DNA of 64,000 bases from Caballeronia sp. INDeC2 (GTDB lineage: Bacteria > Pseudomonadota > Gammaproteobacteria > Burkholderiales > Burkholderiaceae). Positions 6,513 to 15,186 of the stretch are shown piece after piece (within the stretch, counting starts at the first letter, position 1; every line of letters starts with the position of its first letter). The DNA is taken from contig NZ_JALQDG010000021.1 in the NCBI RefSeq assembly GCF_023631325.1, positions 124,001 to 188,000 on the forward strand, written 5' to 3'. The notes beneath the pieces are model-generated. The model made no database searches. It worked only from the letters and a program-made list of their open reading frames with translations, and was not told where the DNA came from. The position numbers were made by a program, and so were the translations under genes.

Positions 6513-7517
6513 TCATTCGGCTGCTTCCGCGCGAACCGTCCCCCACGCAAATCCCATCCCCTTCAACCACCTCCGATACCCCACCGCCATCCGATCACAC
6601 CGCTGATGCAACTCCGCATCGAGATCGAGCGGCAGAAGCCGGGGCCATTGCGACTCGACGATCGGCGTGTCCTGCATCAGGATCTCCATATTGAAATCGT
6701 AAAGCGCCTGATCGGAATGCATCGTGTCGTCCTCATGAATCGACACGAGCCACGCGCGCGTCTCCGTTTGCGTCACCGGCGACGCCGCCAGCATGATATG
6801 CAGTGCGCCCTGCCCGCCCGACGCCATCTTCGTGAGACTCGCGACCAACGGCCGCTTCACGCGATACACGTAATCGATCATCGCGCCGCCGCCCTGCCCC
6901 GGCATCCCCGCGGGCTGCCAGTATCGACACTGCCGCGCCTCGAGCCCGCCATCCGCGGTCTGCGCGACGTCGTAATCCGGCACTTCGGTATGCGCCTCTT
7001 CACCCAGAATCCCCACATGCACGAACGAAAAGTGCGCCATATCGAGAAAATTCTCGACGACGCGCGGCGCCGATGACCTCACCGTCTGCGGCGCGAGATT
7101 GATGCGCCGGCCACCGGGAATCGCCGCTTCCGGAAAGAAATCGAGCGGGTAAGCCGGCTCGCCGAAGCACATCCACACGACTCCGTACTTCTCCTCGCTG
7201 ACGAACGTCGTCGCGCAAGCACGCTTCGGTGGGCGCAACGCCGGATTCGACGGAATGTGCAAGCACTGCCCCTCGATGTCGTAACGCCAGCCGTGATACG
7301 GGCACACGATCTGATCGCGCATCACCTGTCCGAGCGACAACTGCGCGCCCCGATGCGGACAGTAATCGCGCCACACATGCGCCGCGCCGATGCTGTCGCG
7401 CCACACGACGATCCGCTCATCGGCGACGACGAAACCGCGCGCGCCGCCTTCGGGAACGTCGTCGCTATTGCAGACCGGCAGCCATTCGCCAGCAAGAGAA
7501 AGGGATTCGTCACGCAT
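6513..7517 (-). CDS. Rieske non-heme iron oxygenase alpha subunit (VanA/phthalate-type)
   Basis: 334 aa. The N-terminal Rieske [2Fe-2S] domain has ligands C53/H55 in CPHRG and C72/H75 in CPYHGW. The mononuclear iron site lies in ENFLDMAHFSFVH (D159, H162, H167). Such enzymes hydroxylate or O-demethylate aromatic or related substrates using electrons from a separate reductase. No reductase is adjacent and no substrate is indicated, so only the class can be given. Before insertion of the element this gene lay directly after tRNA-Arg. Confidence 0.88.
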   Translation of the reverse strand: MRDESLSLAGEWLPVCNSDDVPEGGARGFVVADERIVVWRDSIGAAHVWRDYCPHRGAQLSLGQVMRDQIVCPYHGWRYDIEGQCLHIPSNPALRPPKRACATTFVSEEKYGVVWMCFGEPAYPLDFFPEAAIPGGRRINLAPQTVRSSAPRVVENFLDMAHFSFVHVGILGEEAHTEVPDYDVAQTADGGLEARQCRYWQPAGMPGQGGGAMIDYVYRVKRPLVASLTKMASGGQGALHIMLAASPVTQTETRAWLVSIHEDDTMHSDQALYDFNMEILMQDTPIVESQWPRLLPLDLDAELHQRCDRMAVGYRRWLKGMGFAWGTVRAEAAE

Positions 7518-7707
7518 CGCGGTTAATCGGAAAGTGAAGTCCGGAAGCCGTTATTACACGAAACACAGCGTCTTCGCAAAACGTTGCAAAATAGCGGATC
7601 GCTCGCTCGGCGCTACTCGATGCCACTCCATCCAGCCGATGCACGCGACGGGGCCGCAGTACATAACAGCAAGATAAAAGAAAGAAATCACCATCCAGGG
7701 GTTCAGT

Positions 7708-8802
7708 ATGGAGCAGGCGCATCAACCGGCATGCCGGCCTTATGCCTTCGCATGGTCCGAGCACCGGAATCCCGAACGCGAGCAAGCCACGCTGCGGGTC
7801 TGGATGGGAGCGGCGGTTCTTCTGGCCTACGGTATCTTCGCGTGGCTGCGCCCTTCGTACGATGCACTGCTGGTCGCACGTCTCATCGCGCTCTATGTAT
7901 CGTACGGCGCGGTGACGCTTCTGATCGTGAGCCGCATGCGCTCGCCTTCGGAGAAGCGTCTCACCGTCACGACCATCGCCGATCAAACCATTCTCGGGCT
8001 CGCGCTCGCGGCGGGCGGTGCAATCGCGCTGCCGCTCATCTGGGTGATGTTCTGGTTTCTGATCGGCTCGGGATGCCGTTACGGCAAGCGCACGCTCGCC
8101 GTGTCGTGCGCGACGGCGCTCGTCATCGTCGTGGCGCTCGGCATCTGGCAGCCGTGGTGGCGCGCCAATCTTCCCGCCGCGATCGGGCTGGGGCTGAGCG
8201 TGCTGGGCGCGTCGGTGTATTTGAGCGTGCTCGTCGATCGCCTCGGCAACGCGAATCGCGATCTCGCGCGTCAGGCATCGACCGATCCGCTCACCGGACT
8301 ATCCAACCGATACGCGCTCGAGCAGATCGTCGATCGCGCCATGAGCGCGCGCGATGCCGATGGCGACGACGCCACCGCGCTCCTTCTCATCGACCTCGAC
8401 GGCTTCAAGGAAGTGAACGATACCTACGGGCACGCCGTCGGCGACATGCTGCTGCAAGCGTTCGCGCAGTCGCTCGCGAGAAGCATGCGCAAGACCGACA
8501 CCATCGCGCGGCTGGGCGGCGACGAGTTCGTCGTGCTCGCGCATCAGGTGCGCGACCGCGCGGCGGTGCTGTCGGTGGCCGACAGCATTCACGCGGTGCT
8601 CGGCGCGATGACATCGGTGCAGGAGCGGCCGGTGTCCGTATCGGCGAGCATCGGCGCGTGTCTGCTTTCGAGCGCTGCGGCCGCGCATCAGTCCGGCATG
8701 ACCGCCGTGCTGCGCGCGGCCGACCGCGCGATGTATCGCGCAAAGAGTCTCGGCGACGGCAAAACCGTCTTCGCCGAGACACGGGACTTCGAAACGAACT
8801 GA
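7708..8802 (+). CDS. membrane diguanylate cyclase (GGDEF)
   Basis: Makes cyclic di-GMP from two GTP. About six membrane segments span residues 30-175. A short helix leads into the catalytic GGDEF domain, which starts with the usual DPLTGLSNR (193-201). The active-site loop is the canonical GGDEF at 270-274. An RxxD inhibitory site, RKTD (261-264), lies five residues before it, so product inhibition is likely intact. There is no EAL domain. It neighbours the flagellar regulatory cluster, consistent with a role in the motile/sessile switch, but it is transcribed convergently with fliA. The membrane part may be a sensor; its signal is unknown. Confidence 0.92.
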   Translation: MEQAHQPACRPYAFAWSEHRNPEREQATLRVWMGAAVLLAYGIFAWLRPSYDALLVARLIALYVSYGAVTLLIVSRMRSPSEKRLTVTTIADQTILGLALAAGGAIALPLIWVMFWFLIGSGCRYGKRTLAVSCATALVIVVALGIWQPWWRANLPAAIGLGLSVLGASVYLSVLVDRLGNANRDLARQASTDPLTGLSNRYALEQIVDRAMSARDADGDDATALLLIDLDGFKEVNDTYGHAVGDMLLQAFAQSLARSMRKTDTIARLGGDEFVVLAHQVRDRAAVLSVADSIHAVLGAMTSVQERPVSVSASIGACLLSSAAAAHQSGMTAVLRAADRAMYRAKSLGDGKTVFAETRDFETN

Positions 8803-8803
8803 A

Positions 8804-9535
8804 TCAGGCCTCGACGCTCGTCCACGCCTGCTCGCGCAGCTTCGTGCGCAGGCGCGCGACCGCCTGGCTGTGCAACTGGCACACGCGCGATTCGCTCACT
8901 TCCATCACAGCGCCGATTTCGCGCAGGTTCAGGCCGCGTTCGTAGTAGAGGCTCATCAGCAGCTTCTCGCGCTCCGGCAGCTTGTCGATGGCTTCGATCA
9001 ACGCACCGCGCAGGCTGTCGTCGAGCAGCGCCGAAAGCGGGTCCGAACGATCGACGCAATAGCGGTCGAGGAACGGCTCGTCGTCGGCGGAGCGGTCGAA
9101 ATCTTCGTAGTAGATCAGCTGGCTGCCGTGAAGATCCTGGAGCATCGACTGGTATTCGTCGAGCGGCATGTTCATGTGCTCGGCGATCTCCGTCTCGCTC
9201 GCGGAGCGGCCGAGGTTCTGCTCGACCTTGTGCACCGCCGATTCCACTTCGCGCGACGTCTTGCGCATGCTGCGCGGCAGCCAGTCGTTCGCGCGCAGTT
9301 CGTCGAGCATCGCGCCGCGAATGCGCTGGCTCGCGTAGGTTTCGAATTGCGCGCCTTGATCTTCCTTGTAGCGGCTCGCCGCGTCCATCAGGCCGATCAT
9401 GCCGGCCTGGATGAGATCGTCGAGATCGACGCTCGCCGGCATTTTCGCGACGAGCTGAAGCCCCAGCCGGCGAACGAGCGGCGCATATTTCGTCAGGACG
9501 TCCGACTGTGAGAGTTTGCCTTGGGCGTTATACAT
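8804..9535 (-). CDS. fliA: flagellar sigma factor FliA (sigma-28)
   Basis: Alternative sigma factor for late flagellar and chemotaxis promoters. The sequence carries sigma regions 2 (ASVDLDDLIQAGMIGLMDAA, QFETYASQRIRGAMLDELR), 3 and 4 (LPEREKLLMSLYYERGLNLREIGAVMEVSESRVCQLHSQA). ATG 9535 (MYNAQGK) is chosen over the upstream GTG 9544 because AGGTG lies about six bases before it and homologues I know start this way. It begins 18 bases after the flhG stop, as the last gene of flhF-flhG-fliA. Confidence 0.95.
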   Translation of the reverse strand: MYNAQGKLSQSDVLTKYAPLVRRLGLQLVAKMPASVDLDDLIQAGMIGLMDAASRYKEDQGAQFETYASQRIRGAMLDELRANDWLPRSMRKTSREVESAVHKVEQNLGRSASETEIAEHMNMPLDEYQSMLQDLHGSQLIYYEDFDRSADDEPFLDRYCVDRSDPLSALLDDSLRGALIEAIDKLPEREKLLMSLYYERGLNLREIGAVMEVSESRVCQLHSQAVARLRTKLREQAWTSVEA

Positions 9536-9553
9536 CTTGGTCACCTATCTTGA

Positions 9554-10483
9554 TCACATCGACGCCGTGCTGGTCATTGCAAAGTCGTGAAGCGCAGCCA
9601 CGCGATGCGCCGCCTCCCGCCCGCCCTGTTCAGACTCGCCAACCGGAATTCGCGCGTCTGTCTGGCCGCTCGCCGCGCGCATGTACGGCGCGGGGCGCAT
9701 CGGCCAGTGGAGGAGCTCCGCCGCGATCGCGCGGTAGTCACGCGCCGCGGCCGTGGCCGGGAACGCTTCGACTGCGCAGCGTGAGAGTTCCTTCGCCCGA
9801 GCGACGCGCGCATCCTCGGACACATACCCTGCCTGCACGAGCGACACGGCCAGATACCGGCTCGCGACGCCCGAGAGGTTGTCGAACGCGACCGCCGCGT
9901 CGGCCGGGTTCTGCACGTGATTGATGAGCACGCGAAACTGGCCGATCGCATGGGCGTAGTGCAGGCGCTTCATGCACGCATACGCCTCGGTGATCGCCGA
10001 CGCGGCCACCCGCGTCACGATGAGAAAGTCATGCGCCTGCGCCGCGAGCGTCGACAGCGCGCCGTGACGGTCCAGTTGGGCATCGATCAGCACGATGTCC
10101 GCGGGACCATCGAGCAATGCGCGGCACTGCGCGGCGTCGTGGCTGATGCGCTCGTCGCGCGGCGCGGCGATCTGCGAGAAGCCGAACGGCGTGCGCTCGA
10201 CGACATCGGCGAGTGCGCGGCGGCCGGACATCACCGCGGCGAGCGCGCCTGCATCGGACAGACCCAGCATGCGGCTCGCCGAGCCCGCGTCCCGGTGTTC
10301 GTCGATGACGAGCACATCCTTGCCGTGCACGGACAGCGCCGCGCCGAGATTCACCACCGCCGACGTGCATCCGATGCCCGCCGGTCCGCCCGCCACCGCC
10401 ACCACCCGCGAACCGGCGCGCGTGAGCAGCCGTCGCAGACCTTCCGCCTGGTCGAGCACGAACTTATCCAAAGTGCACCCCAT
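9554..10483 (-). CDS. flhG: FlhG/FleN-like MinD-family protein
   Basis: Partner of FlhF that sets flagellar number. 309 aa, P-loop ParA/MinD fold. The nucleotide loop reads GGPAGIGCTS (residues 32-41) where MinD proteins have KGGxGKT: both lysines are gone and Cys39 sits at the catalytic-lysine position. Other conserved parts remain (VLVIDEHRDAGSASRMLGL, ADIVLIDA). An N-terminal helix DKFVLDQAEGLRRLL resembles the DQA-motif segment that activates FlhF. The C-terminal ~60 residues are a variable tail. It overlaps the flhF 3' end by 20 bases, so the two are translationally coupled. Confidence 0.88.
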   Translation of the reverse strand: MGCTLDKFVLDQAEGLRRLLTRAGSRVVAVAGGPAGIGCTSAVVNLGAALSVHGKDVLVIDEHRDAGSASRMLGLSDAGALAAVMSGRRALADVVERTPFGFSQIAAPRDERISHDAAQCRALLDGPADIVLIDAQLDRHGALSTLAAQAHDFLIVTRVAASAITEAYACMKRLHYAHAIGQFRVLINHVQNPADAAVAFDNLSGVASRYLAVSLVQAGYVSEDARVARAKELSRCAVEAFPATAAARDYRAIAAELLHWPMRPAPYMRAASGQTDARIPVGESEQGGREAAHRVAALHDFAMTSTASM

Positions 10484-12245
10484 GCAGTTCGGTCGTGGCG
10501 CGCGCGGACAGTGCGGAGAGCAGCGCCGGCACTTCTTCGTCCTGCGGCACGAACGGCGAGCCGTCGCGCGGAATGCAGAACGCGCTCTTGATGAGAAAAC
10601 GCTTGGTCGCGACGTACAGGTTCTCCGGTACCTTCTGCCCGGTCGATACGTAATGCACCGGCAGCTTGTAGCGGATGACCGTATCGAGCACGCCGCCGAG
10701 ATTCGTGGCTTCGTCGAGCTTGGTGAGGATGCAGCCCGCGAGCGGCGGCTGATCGGCGGCGCTCTTGTACGCCTGCACGACTTCGTTGAGCGTGTCGCCG
10801 TGGCTCGTCGCGTTGAGCAGAAGGATGCGATGCACTGGATGACCCGCGCCGCACAGCATCGCGATCTGGTCCGAGACCATGCGGTCGCGCTGGCTCATGC
10901 CGATCGTGTCGATCAGCACGATATGTTTGTTGCGCAGCTCGGACAGCGCGAGCTGCAGGTCGGCGGCGTCCTTCACCGCGTGCACCGACACGCCGAGAAT
11001 CTTGCCGAAGATGCGCAGTTGCTCGTGCGCGCCGATCCGGTAGCTGTCGGTCGTGAGCAGCGCCACCTTGCTCGCGCCGAAGCGCATCACGCAGCGCGCC
11101 GCGAGCTTCGCGGTGGTCGTCGTCTTGCCGACGCCCGTGGGGCCCATCAGCGCGAACACGCCGCCACGTTCCATCAGCGCGTCTTCGCTATCCATCACCG
11201 GGATATTCGATTCGAGTACCTGCTGCACCCATTCGAGCGCGCCTTCCACGCTTTCCATCTCCGGCATGTTGTCCACCATCATGCGGACGAGCTGCGCGGA
11301 AAAGCCGGCGGCGAACAGACGCTTGGTCAGCAGGCCGCCCGTCGGATTGCGACGCTGGCGCTCGCCCCAGAGCAGACCGGAGAAGTGCTCTTCCATCATC
11401 GTGCGCATCGACGAGAGCTCGTTCATCACCGTTTCGTTGACGACCTGCTCCATGCGCGCACGAATTGCTTCGGTCACGACCGACGCGGCGTTCGCCGGCA
11501 GGCCCTCGAACGCGCCTTCCGAAGCAGCCGGCGCGGCGTTCGCGGCCGGTGCTTCGGCGTGCGGCGCGCTCGCGTTGATCTTCTGCGCGGCGCGGCGGGC
11601 GGCGACCTGCGCGGCTTCGCGCGCCCAGTCGGGCGTTTCGACCTTCGATTGACTGCGTGCCTGTGCCTGTACTTGCGCCTGCTGGCGAATCGCGTACTTG
11701 CCTGCTTCCGGCGTTCTCTCGGCGCGCGTTTCGTGCGCGGCGACCGGCACCGGCACGCCCATGCCGCGTGCGATCGCGGCCGACGCCGTCAGCGGACGGT
11801 TCGACGGCATCGTCGCCTGCTGCGCGATGCGCTTCGCGTGCTCGATCAGCCAGGGATTCGATTCGGCCATCGTGCGCGGCGCGTCTTCGTCGGACGCGGC
11901 TTCGTGTTCGTGCGCGAGATCGTCTTCATCGCCGAGGTCGGTGTTCGCGCCGAAGACGGACGAAAACACGTCGCCGCTCGCGTAGGGATTCGCGGCGGAT
12001 TGTTTGGCCGGCATCGCGGCGGCCGCAGCCGCCAGTGCGGCGCGCGACGTGCCGCCCGAACGCACGGCCTGTTCCTTCGCGGCCGGCGAGATCGATGCGA
12101 TATCGCTGTCCGCGACGCCGACGATCTCCACGGACCCGTCATCCAGCGTGCGATTGGACAACACCACGGCATCGGGCCCAAGCGCTTCACGAACCTGGCG
12201 CAATGCGTCGCGGCTGTTCGCGCCGATGAATTTACGAATGTTCAA
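10464..12245 (-). CDS. flhF: flagellar SRP-like GTPase FlhF
   Basis: SRP-family GTPase that places the flagellum. 593 aa: N-terminal basic B domain (MNIRKFIGANSRDALRQVRE), a long low-complexity Ala-rich stretch (about 60-255), an N domain, then the G domain. P-loop GPTGVGKTT at 368-376, followed by LTTDSYRIGAHEQLRIFG, the G3-like IDTIGMSQRD and TKLDEATNLGG (guanine recognition). It is longer than typical FlhF because of the linker. It is the first gene of flhF-flhG-fliA here; flhA and flhB, which precede it in many relatives, are not in the window. Confidence 0.94.
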   Translation of the reverse strand: MNIRKFIGANSRDALRQVREALGPDAVVLSNRTLDDGSVEIVGVADSDIASISPAAKEQAVRSGGTSRAALAAAAAAMPAKQSAANPYASGDVFSSVFGANTDLGDEDDLAHEHEAASDEDAPRTMAESNPWLIEHAKRIAQQATMPSNRPLTASAAIARGMGVPVPVAAHETRAERTPEAGKYAIRQQAQVQAQARSQSKVETPDWAREAAQVAARRAAQKINASAPHAEAPAANAAPAASEGAFEGLPANAASVVTEAIRARMEQVVNETVMNELSSMRTMMEEHFSGLLWGERQRRNPTGGLLTKRLFAAGFSAQLVRMMVDNMPEMESVEGALEWVQQVLESNIPVMDSEDALMERGGVFALMGPTGVGKTTTTAKLAARCVMRFGASKVALLTTDSYRIGAHEQLRIFGKILGVSVHAVKDAADLQLALSELRNKHIVLIDTIGMSQRDRMVSDQIAMLCGAGHPVHRILLLNATSHGDTLNEVVQAYKSAADQPPLAGCILTKLDEATNLGGVLDTVIRYKLPVHYVSTGQKVPENLYVATKRFLIKSAFCIPRDGSPFVPQDEEVPALLSALSARATTELHGVHFG

Positions 12246-12557
12246 ACTTGCCCCCGATGAGGTGTAACTGCAATCTTTAGCAAGCGGACCTCACTTGGCT
12301 CATTGCCGTGTCCGCTTTTCAGTGAGGCCATTATTGCGAACTTCACCCTTCGCCCATCGCTGGATAAAGGGTGAGAAAAAGGGGTATTTCGGCTGATGGA
12401 AATGCGGCGCCCGGCGCGAAACGCTCGCGCGCGCCGGAAAAAGATTCCGCTTCGCTTCTATTCGAACGCTCGCCCGGCGGCGTAAGCTTTAGGGCAGTTC
12501 GCTCACCGTCCGGCTCGCCTGTGCGACGCTCCGGACACTCACAGGAGACTTCTTCGC
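12246..12557. other. divergent promoter region with nested inverted repeats
   Basis: No gene. It separates flhF (minus) from the TPP enzyme (plus). It contains AAGCGGAC (12282-12289) with GTCCGCTT (12310-12317), and CCTCACT (12289-12295) with AGTGAGG (12321-12327). The two pairs interleave and share base 12289, so their hairpins would compete or form a pseudoknot-like fold. They lie in the presumed flhF leader. Confidence 0.5.
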
Positions 12558-14264
12558 ATGGCGTCCGCTGTCCCCTCCGCGCAATCCGCTTCTCCCGACA
12601 ATCAAACCACCGGCGCGCGCCTCGTCGTCGATGCGCTCGTGCATCACGGCGTCGAGCGCGTGTTCTGCGTGCCCGGCGAGAGTTTTCTCGCCGTGCTCGA
12701 TTCGCTCCACGACGAGACCGCGCAGATTCAGACGATCGTCTGCCGCCACGAGGCGGCCGCGGCGAACATGGCCGAAGCGGTCGGGAAGCTGACGGGCAAG
12801 CCGGGCGTCGCGATCGTCACGCGCGGGCCGGGCGCGACGCACGCGTCGATCGGCGTGCATACCGCGTTTCAGGATTCGACGCCGATGATCCTGCTCATCG
12901 GCCAATGCGCGCGGGATCACATGGACCGCGAGGCGTTTCAGGAAATCGACTATCGGCGCATGTTCGGGCAGATGGCGAAATGGGTCGCGCAGATCGACGA
13001 TCCGCGTCGCGTGCCGGAGTACATGAGTCACGCGTTCCACACGGCGATGTCGGGCCGTCCGGGTCCGGTCGTGCTCGCGCTACCGGAAGACATGCTGACC
13101 GAAGCGGTCGCCGCCACGGCGCCGGCGCCGCGTTATCAGCGCGTGGCGGCGTCGCCGTCCGCGGCGCAGATCGATCGGCTGCGCGAATTGCTCGCCAACG
13201 CGAAGAAGCCGTTCGTGATCGCGGGCGGCAGCGGCTGGACACTCGAGGCGACGCAGGACTTCGCGCGCTTCGTCGAACAATGGCGGTTGCCGGTGGGCTG
13301 CGCATTCCGCTTTCAGGACACGCTCTCCAACGAGCACCCGAACTATGCGGGCGATGTCGGCCTCGGCATCAATCCCGCGCTCGCCGCGCGTGTGCGCGAT
13401 GCCGACGTGCTCTTCGTGCTCGGCCCGCGCATGGGCGAATCGACGACGGGCGGCTACACGCTGCTCGACATCCCGAAGACGAAGCAGACGCTCATCCACG
13501 TGCATCAGGGCGCGGAGGAACTCGGGCGCGTCTACAGCGCCGATCTGCCGATCGTCTCGGGCATGCCCGAAATCGCGTCGATGCTCGCGGCGCTGACGCC
13601 GCCCGCGGACATCGCGTGGCATGGCGAGGCCGAAACCGCGCACGCCGCGTATCTCGAATGGCGCAAGCCGCGCCCGATGCTGGGTGACGTCCAGCTCGGC
13701 GAAATCATGCGCCTGCTCGCGGAAACGATTCCCGCCGATTCGATCCTCACGAACGGCGCGGGCAATTACGCGACGTGGCTGCATCGGCATTATTCGTATC
13801 GGCATTTCCGGTCGCAGTGCGCGCCGACGAGCGGTGCGATGGGTTACGGCGTGCCCGCCGCGATCGCCGCGAAGTCGCTTTATCCGAAACGCACGGTGAT
13901 CGCGTTTGCGGGCGACGGCTGCTTCATGATGTCGAGCAACGAGATCGCCACGGCGATGCAATATGAACTTGCGGTGCTTTTCATCGTCGTGAATAACGGG
14001 CAATACGGGACGATCCGCATGCATCAGGAGCGGCATTATCCGAATCGCGTGCATGGGACGGGGCTCACGAATCCGGACTTCGCCGCGTATGCGCGCGCAT
14101 TCGGCGCGCACGGGGAACTCGTCGAAACGACGGATCAGTTCATGCCCGCTTTCGAGCGCGCGCAGAAATCCGGCCTGCCCGCGGTGATCGAGATCCGCAT
14201 TCCGCAGGATCAGAGCACGCCGGGCGCGACACTCGAACAAATTCGCCAGCAAGGACAGCGCTAA
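12558..14264 (+). CDS. thiamine-diphosphate-dependent acetolactate synthase-like enzyme
   Basis: 568 aa with the three-domain decarboxylase/AHAS fold. The TPP-activating glutamate is E65 in RHEAAAANMAEA. The central domain is intact. The C-terminal TPP/Mg motif begins GDGCFMMSSNEIATA and ends FIVVNN, about 30 residues apart. The LTGKPGVAIVTRGPGATHA segment is typical of acetolactate synthase large subunits. No small (regulatory) subunit or ilvC is adjacent, so it is probably one of the stand-alone catabolic or broad-specificity members (2-oxoacid decarboxylase, benzaldehyde lyase or IlvB-like) rather than the biosynthetic ilvB. Substrate is unknown. Confidence 0.8.
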   Translation: MASAVPSAQSASPDNQTTGARLVVDALVHHGVERVFCVPGESFLAVLDSLHDETAQIQTIVCRHEAAAANMAEAVGKLTGKPGVAIVTRGPGATHASIGVHTAFQDSTPMILLIGQCARDHMDREAFQEIDYRRMFGQMAKWVAQIDDPRRVPEYMSHAFHTAMSGRPGPVVLALPEDMLTEAVAATAPAPRYQRVAASPSAAQIDRLRELLANAKKPFVIAGGSGWTLEATQDFARFVEQWRLPVGCAFRFQDTLSNEHPNYAGDVGLGINPALAARVRDADVLFVLGPRMGESTTGGYTLLDIPKTKQTLIHVHQGAEELGRVYSADLPIVSGMPEIASMLAALTPPADIAWHGEAETAHAAYLEWRKPRPMLGDVQLGEIMRLLAETIPADSILTNGAGNYATWLHRHYSYRHFRSQCAPTSGAMGYGVPAAIAAKSLYPKRTVIAFAGDGCFMMSSNEIATAMQYELAVLFIVVNNGQYGTIRMHQERHYPNRVHGTGLTNPDFAAYARAFGAHGELVETTDQFMPAFERAQKSGLPAVIEIRIPQDQSTPGATLEQIRQQGQR

Positions 14265-14342
14265 GAGACAAACTTTCAATCTTCTTGCAGCTCACTCCCG
14301 GCGGCAGTAGAGTAGCCAGTTCGAAAACCCTGGGAGTTAGCG

Positions 14343-14606
14343 ATGCTTAAGATTCTGGCGTTGTCATTGGCGATGGGCTTTTCGGGCGCGGCGTTCGCGA
14401 AGGCCGACTGCACCGCGCATCCGAAGAGCGAATGGATGAAGGAATCGGATGCCAAGGCGCAACTCGAGGCGCAAGGGTACAAGATTCGCAAGTTCAAGGT
14501 CGATGGCAACTGCTACGAGATCTACGGCCACGACAAGAACGGCAAGAAAGTCGAGATCTATTACGACACGAAGACGCTGGCTGTGGTGAAGTCGGAAGTC
14601 GAGTGA
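14343..14606 (+). CDS. periplasmic PepSY-domain small protein
   Basis: 87 aa. A Sec signal peptide (about 1-19, ending GAAFA-K) is followed by a single PepSY_2-like domain (WMKESDAKAQLEAQGYKIRKF, then YEIYGHDKNGKKVEIYYD). Two Cys (C23 and C57) may form a disulfide. A GGGAG-like site precedes ATG. The gene overlaps the cytochrome b561 start by four bases, so the two are made together. Pairs of PepSY protein and b561-type cytochrome are common in proteobacteria and are thought to act in periplasmic redox sensing or electron transfer; the exact role here is inferred. Confidence 0.82.
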   Translation: MLKILALSLAMGFSGAAFAKADCTAHPKSEWMKESDAKAQLEAQGYKIRKFKVDGNCYEIYGHDKNGKKVEIYYDTKTLAVVKSEVE

Positions 14607-15148
14607 ACGTGACGCGCGTGACGCGCGTGCGAGTCTGGGACGCTTGGGTGCGGCTCACGCATTGGGCCGTCGTGGGCATCGTCTTGTGGAATCTGTTCGG
14701 GCCGACGGACTCCACACATCGCGTGCTCGGATATGTCGCGGCCGGGCTGGTTGTCGCGCGTATCGTGTGGGGTTTCATCGGAACGCGTCATGCGCGATTT
14801 TCAGCGTGGTGGCCGACGCGTTCGCATCTCTTCGACTATCTGCGTTCGCTTGCGAAGGGCAAGCCGATGCATCACGTTTCGCACAATCCGCTCGGCGGGT
14901 TGATGGCGCTCTTTCTCTGGTTTCTGATTCTTGCGCTCGCGGTCTCTGGCTGGATCATGAGACTCGACGCGTTCTGGGGCGAGGACTGGCCGCAGGAGAT
15001 TCATGCGTGGCTGTCCGTTGCGCTCGAGGTTTGCGTTTGCGTGCACATCGCGGCGGCGGTGCTGATGAGCGTTTGGACGCGGGAGAATCTTGTTCGGGCG
15101 ATGGTGACGGGCTATAAACGCGACGCCGAAAACAAAAAAGCCTCGTGA
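14603..15148 (+). CDS. cytochrome b561-family membrane protein
   Basis: 181 aa starting at GTG 14603, which overlaps the PepSY stop as GTGA. Four membrane helices are present. Likely heme-ligand His occur in RLTHWAVVG near the N-terminus, HRVLGY, HHVSHNP and the fourth helix VCVHIAAAV. It belongs to the Ni/Fe-hydrogenase-type/YodB-like b561 group. It would pass electrons between quinol and a periplasmic partner, plausibly the coupled PepSY protein. The TGA lies within the stem of the downstream terminator. Confidence 0.85.
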   Translation: MNVTRVTRVRVWDAWVRLTHWAVVGIVLWNLFGPTDSTHRVLGYVAAGLVVARIVWGFIGTRHARFSAWWPTRSHLFDYLRSLAKGKPMHHVSHNPLGGLMALFLWFLILALAVSGWIMRLDAFWGEDWPQEIHAWLSVALEVCVCVHIAAAVLMSVWTRENLVRAMVTGYKRDAENKKAS

Positions 15149-15170
15149 CCTGAATCACGAGGCTTTTTTA
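15134..15170. terminator. bidirectional terminator between cytochrome b561 and LIV binding protein
   Basis: GCCTCGTGA (15140-15148) pairs with TCACGAGGC (15155-15163) around a 6-base loop. An A-run lies before and a T-run after it, so it serves both convergent genes. Confidence 0.85.
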
Positions 15171-15186
15171 GCTAAACCAACAGCGC

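Noticed and set aside
10095..12260. 721-aa plus-strand frame opposite flhF/flhG
   Set aside because: Antisense shadow of the flagellar genes; no ribosome site or motif.
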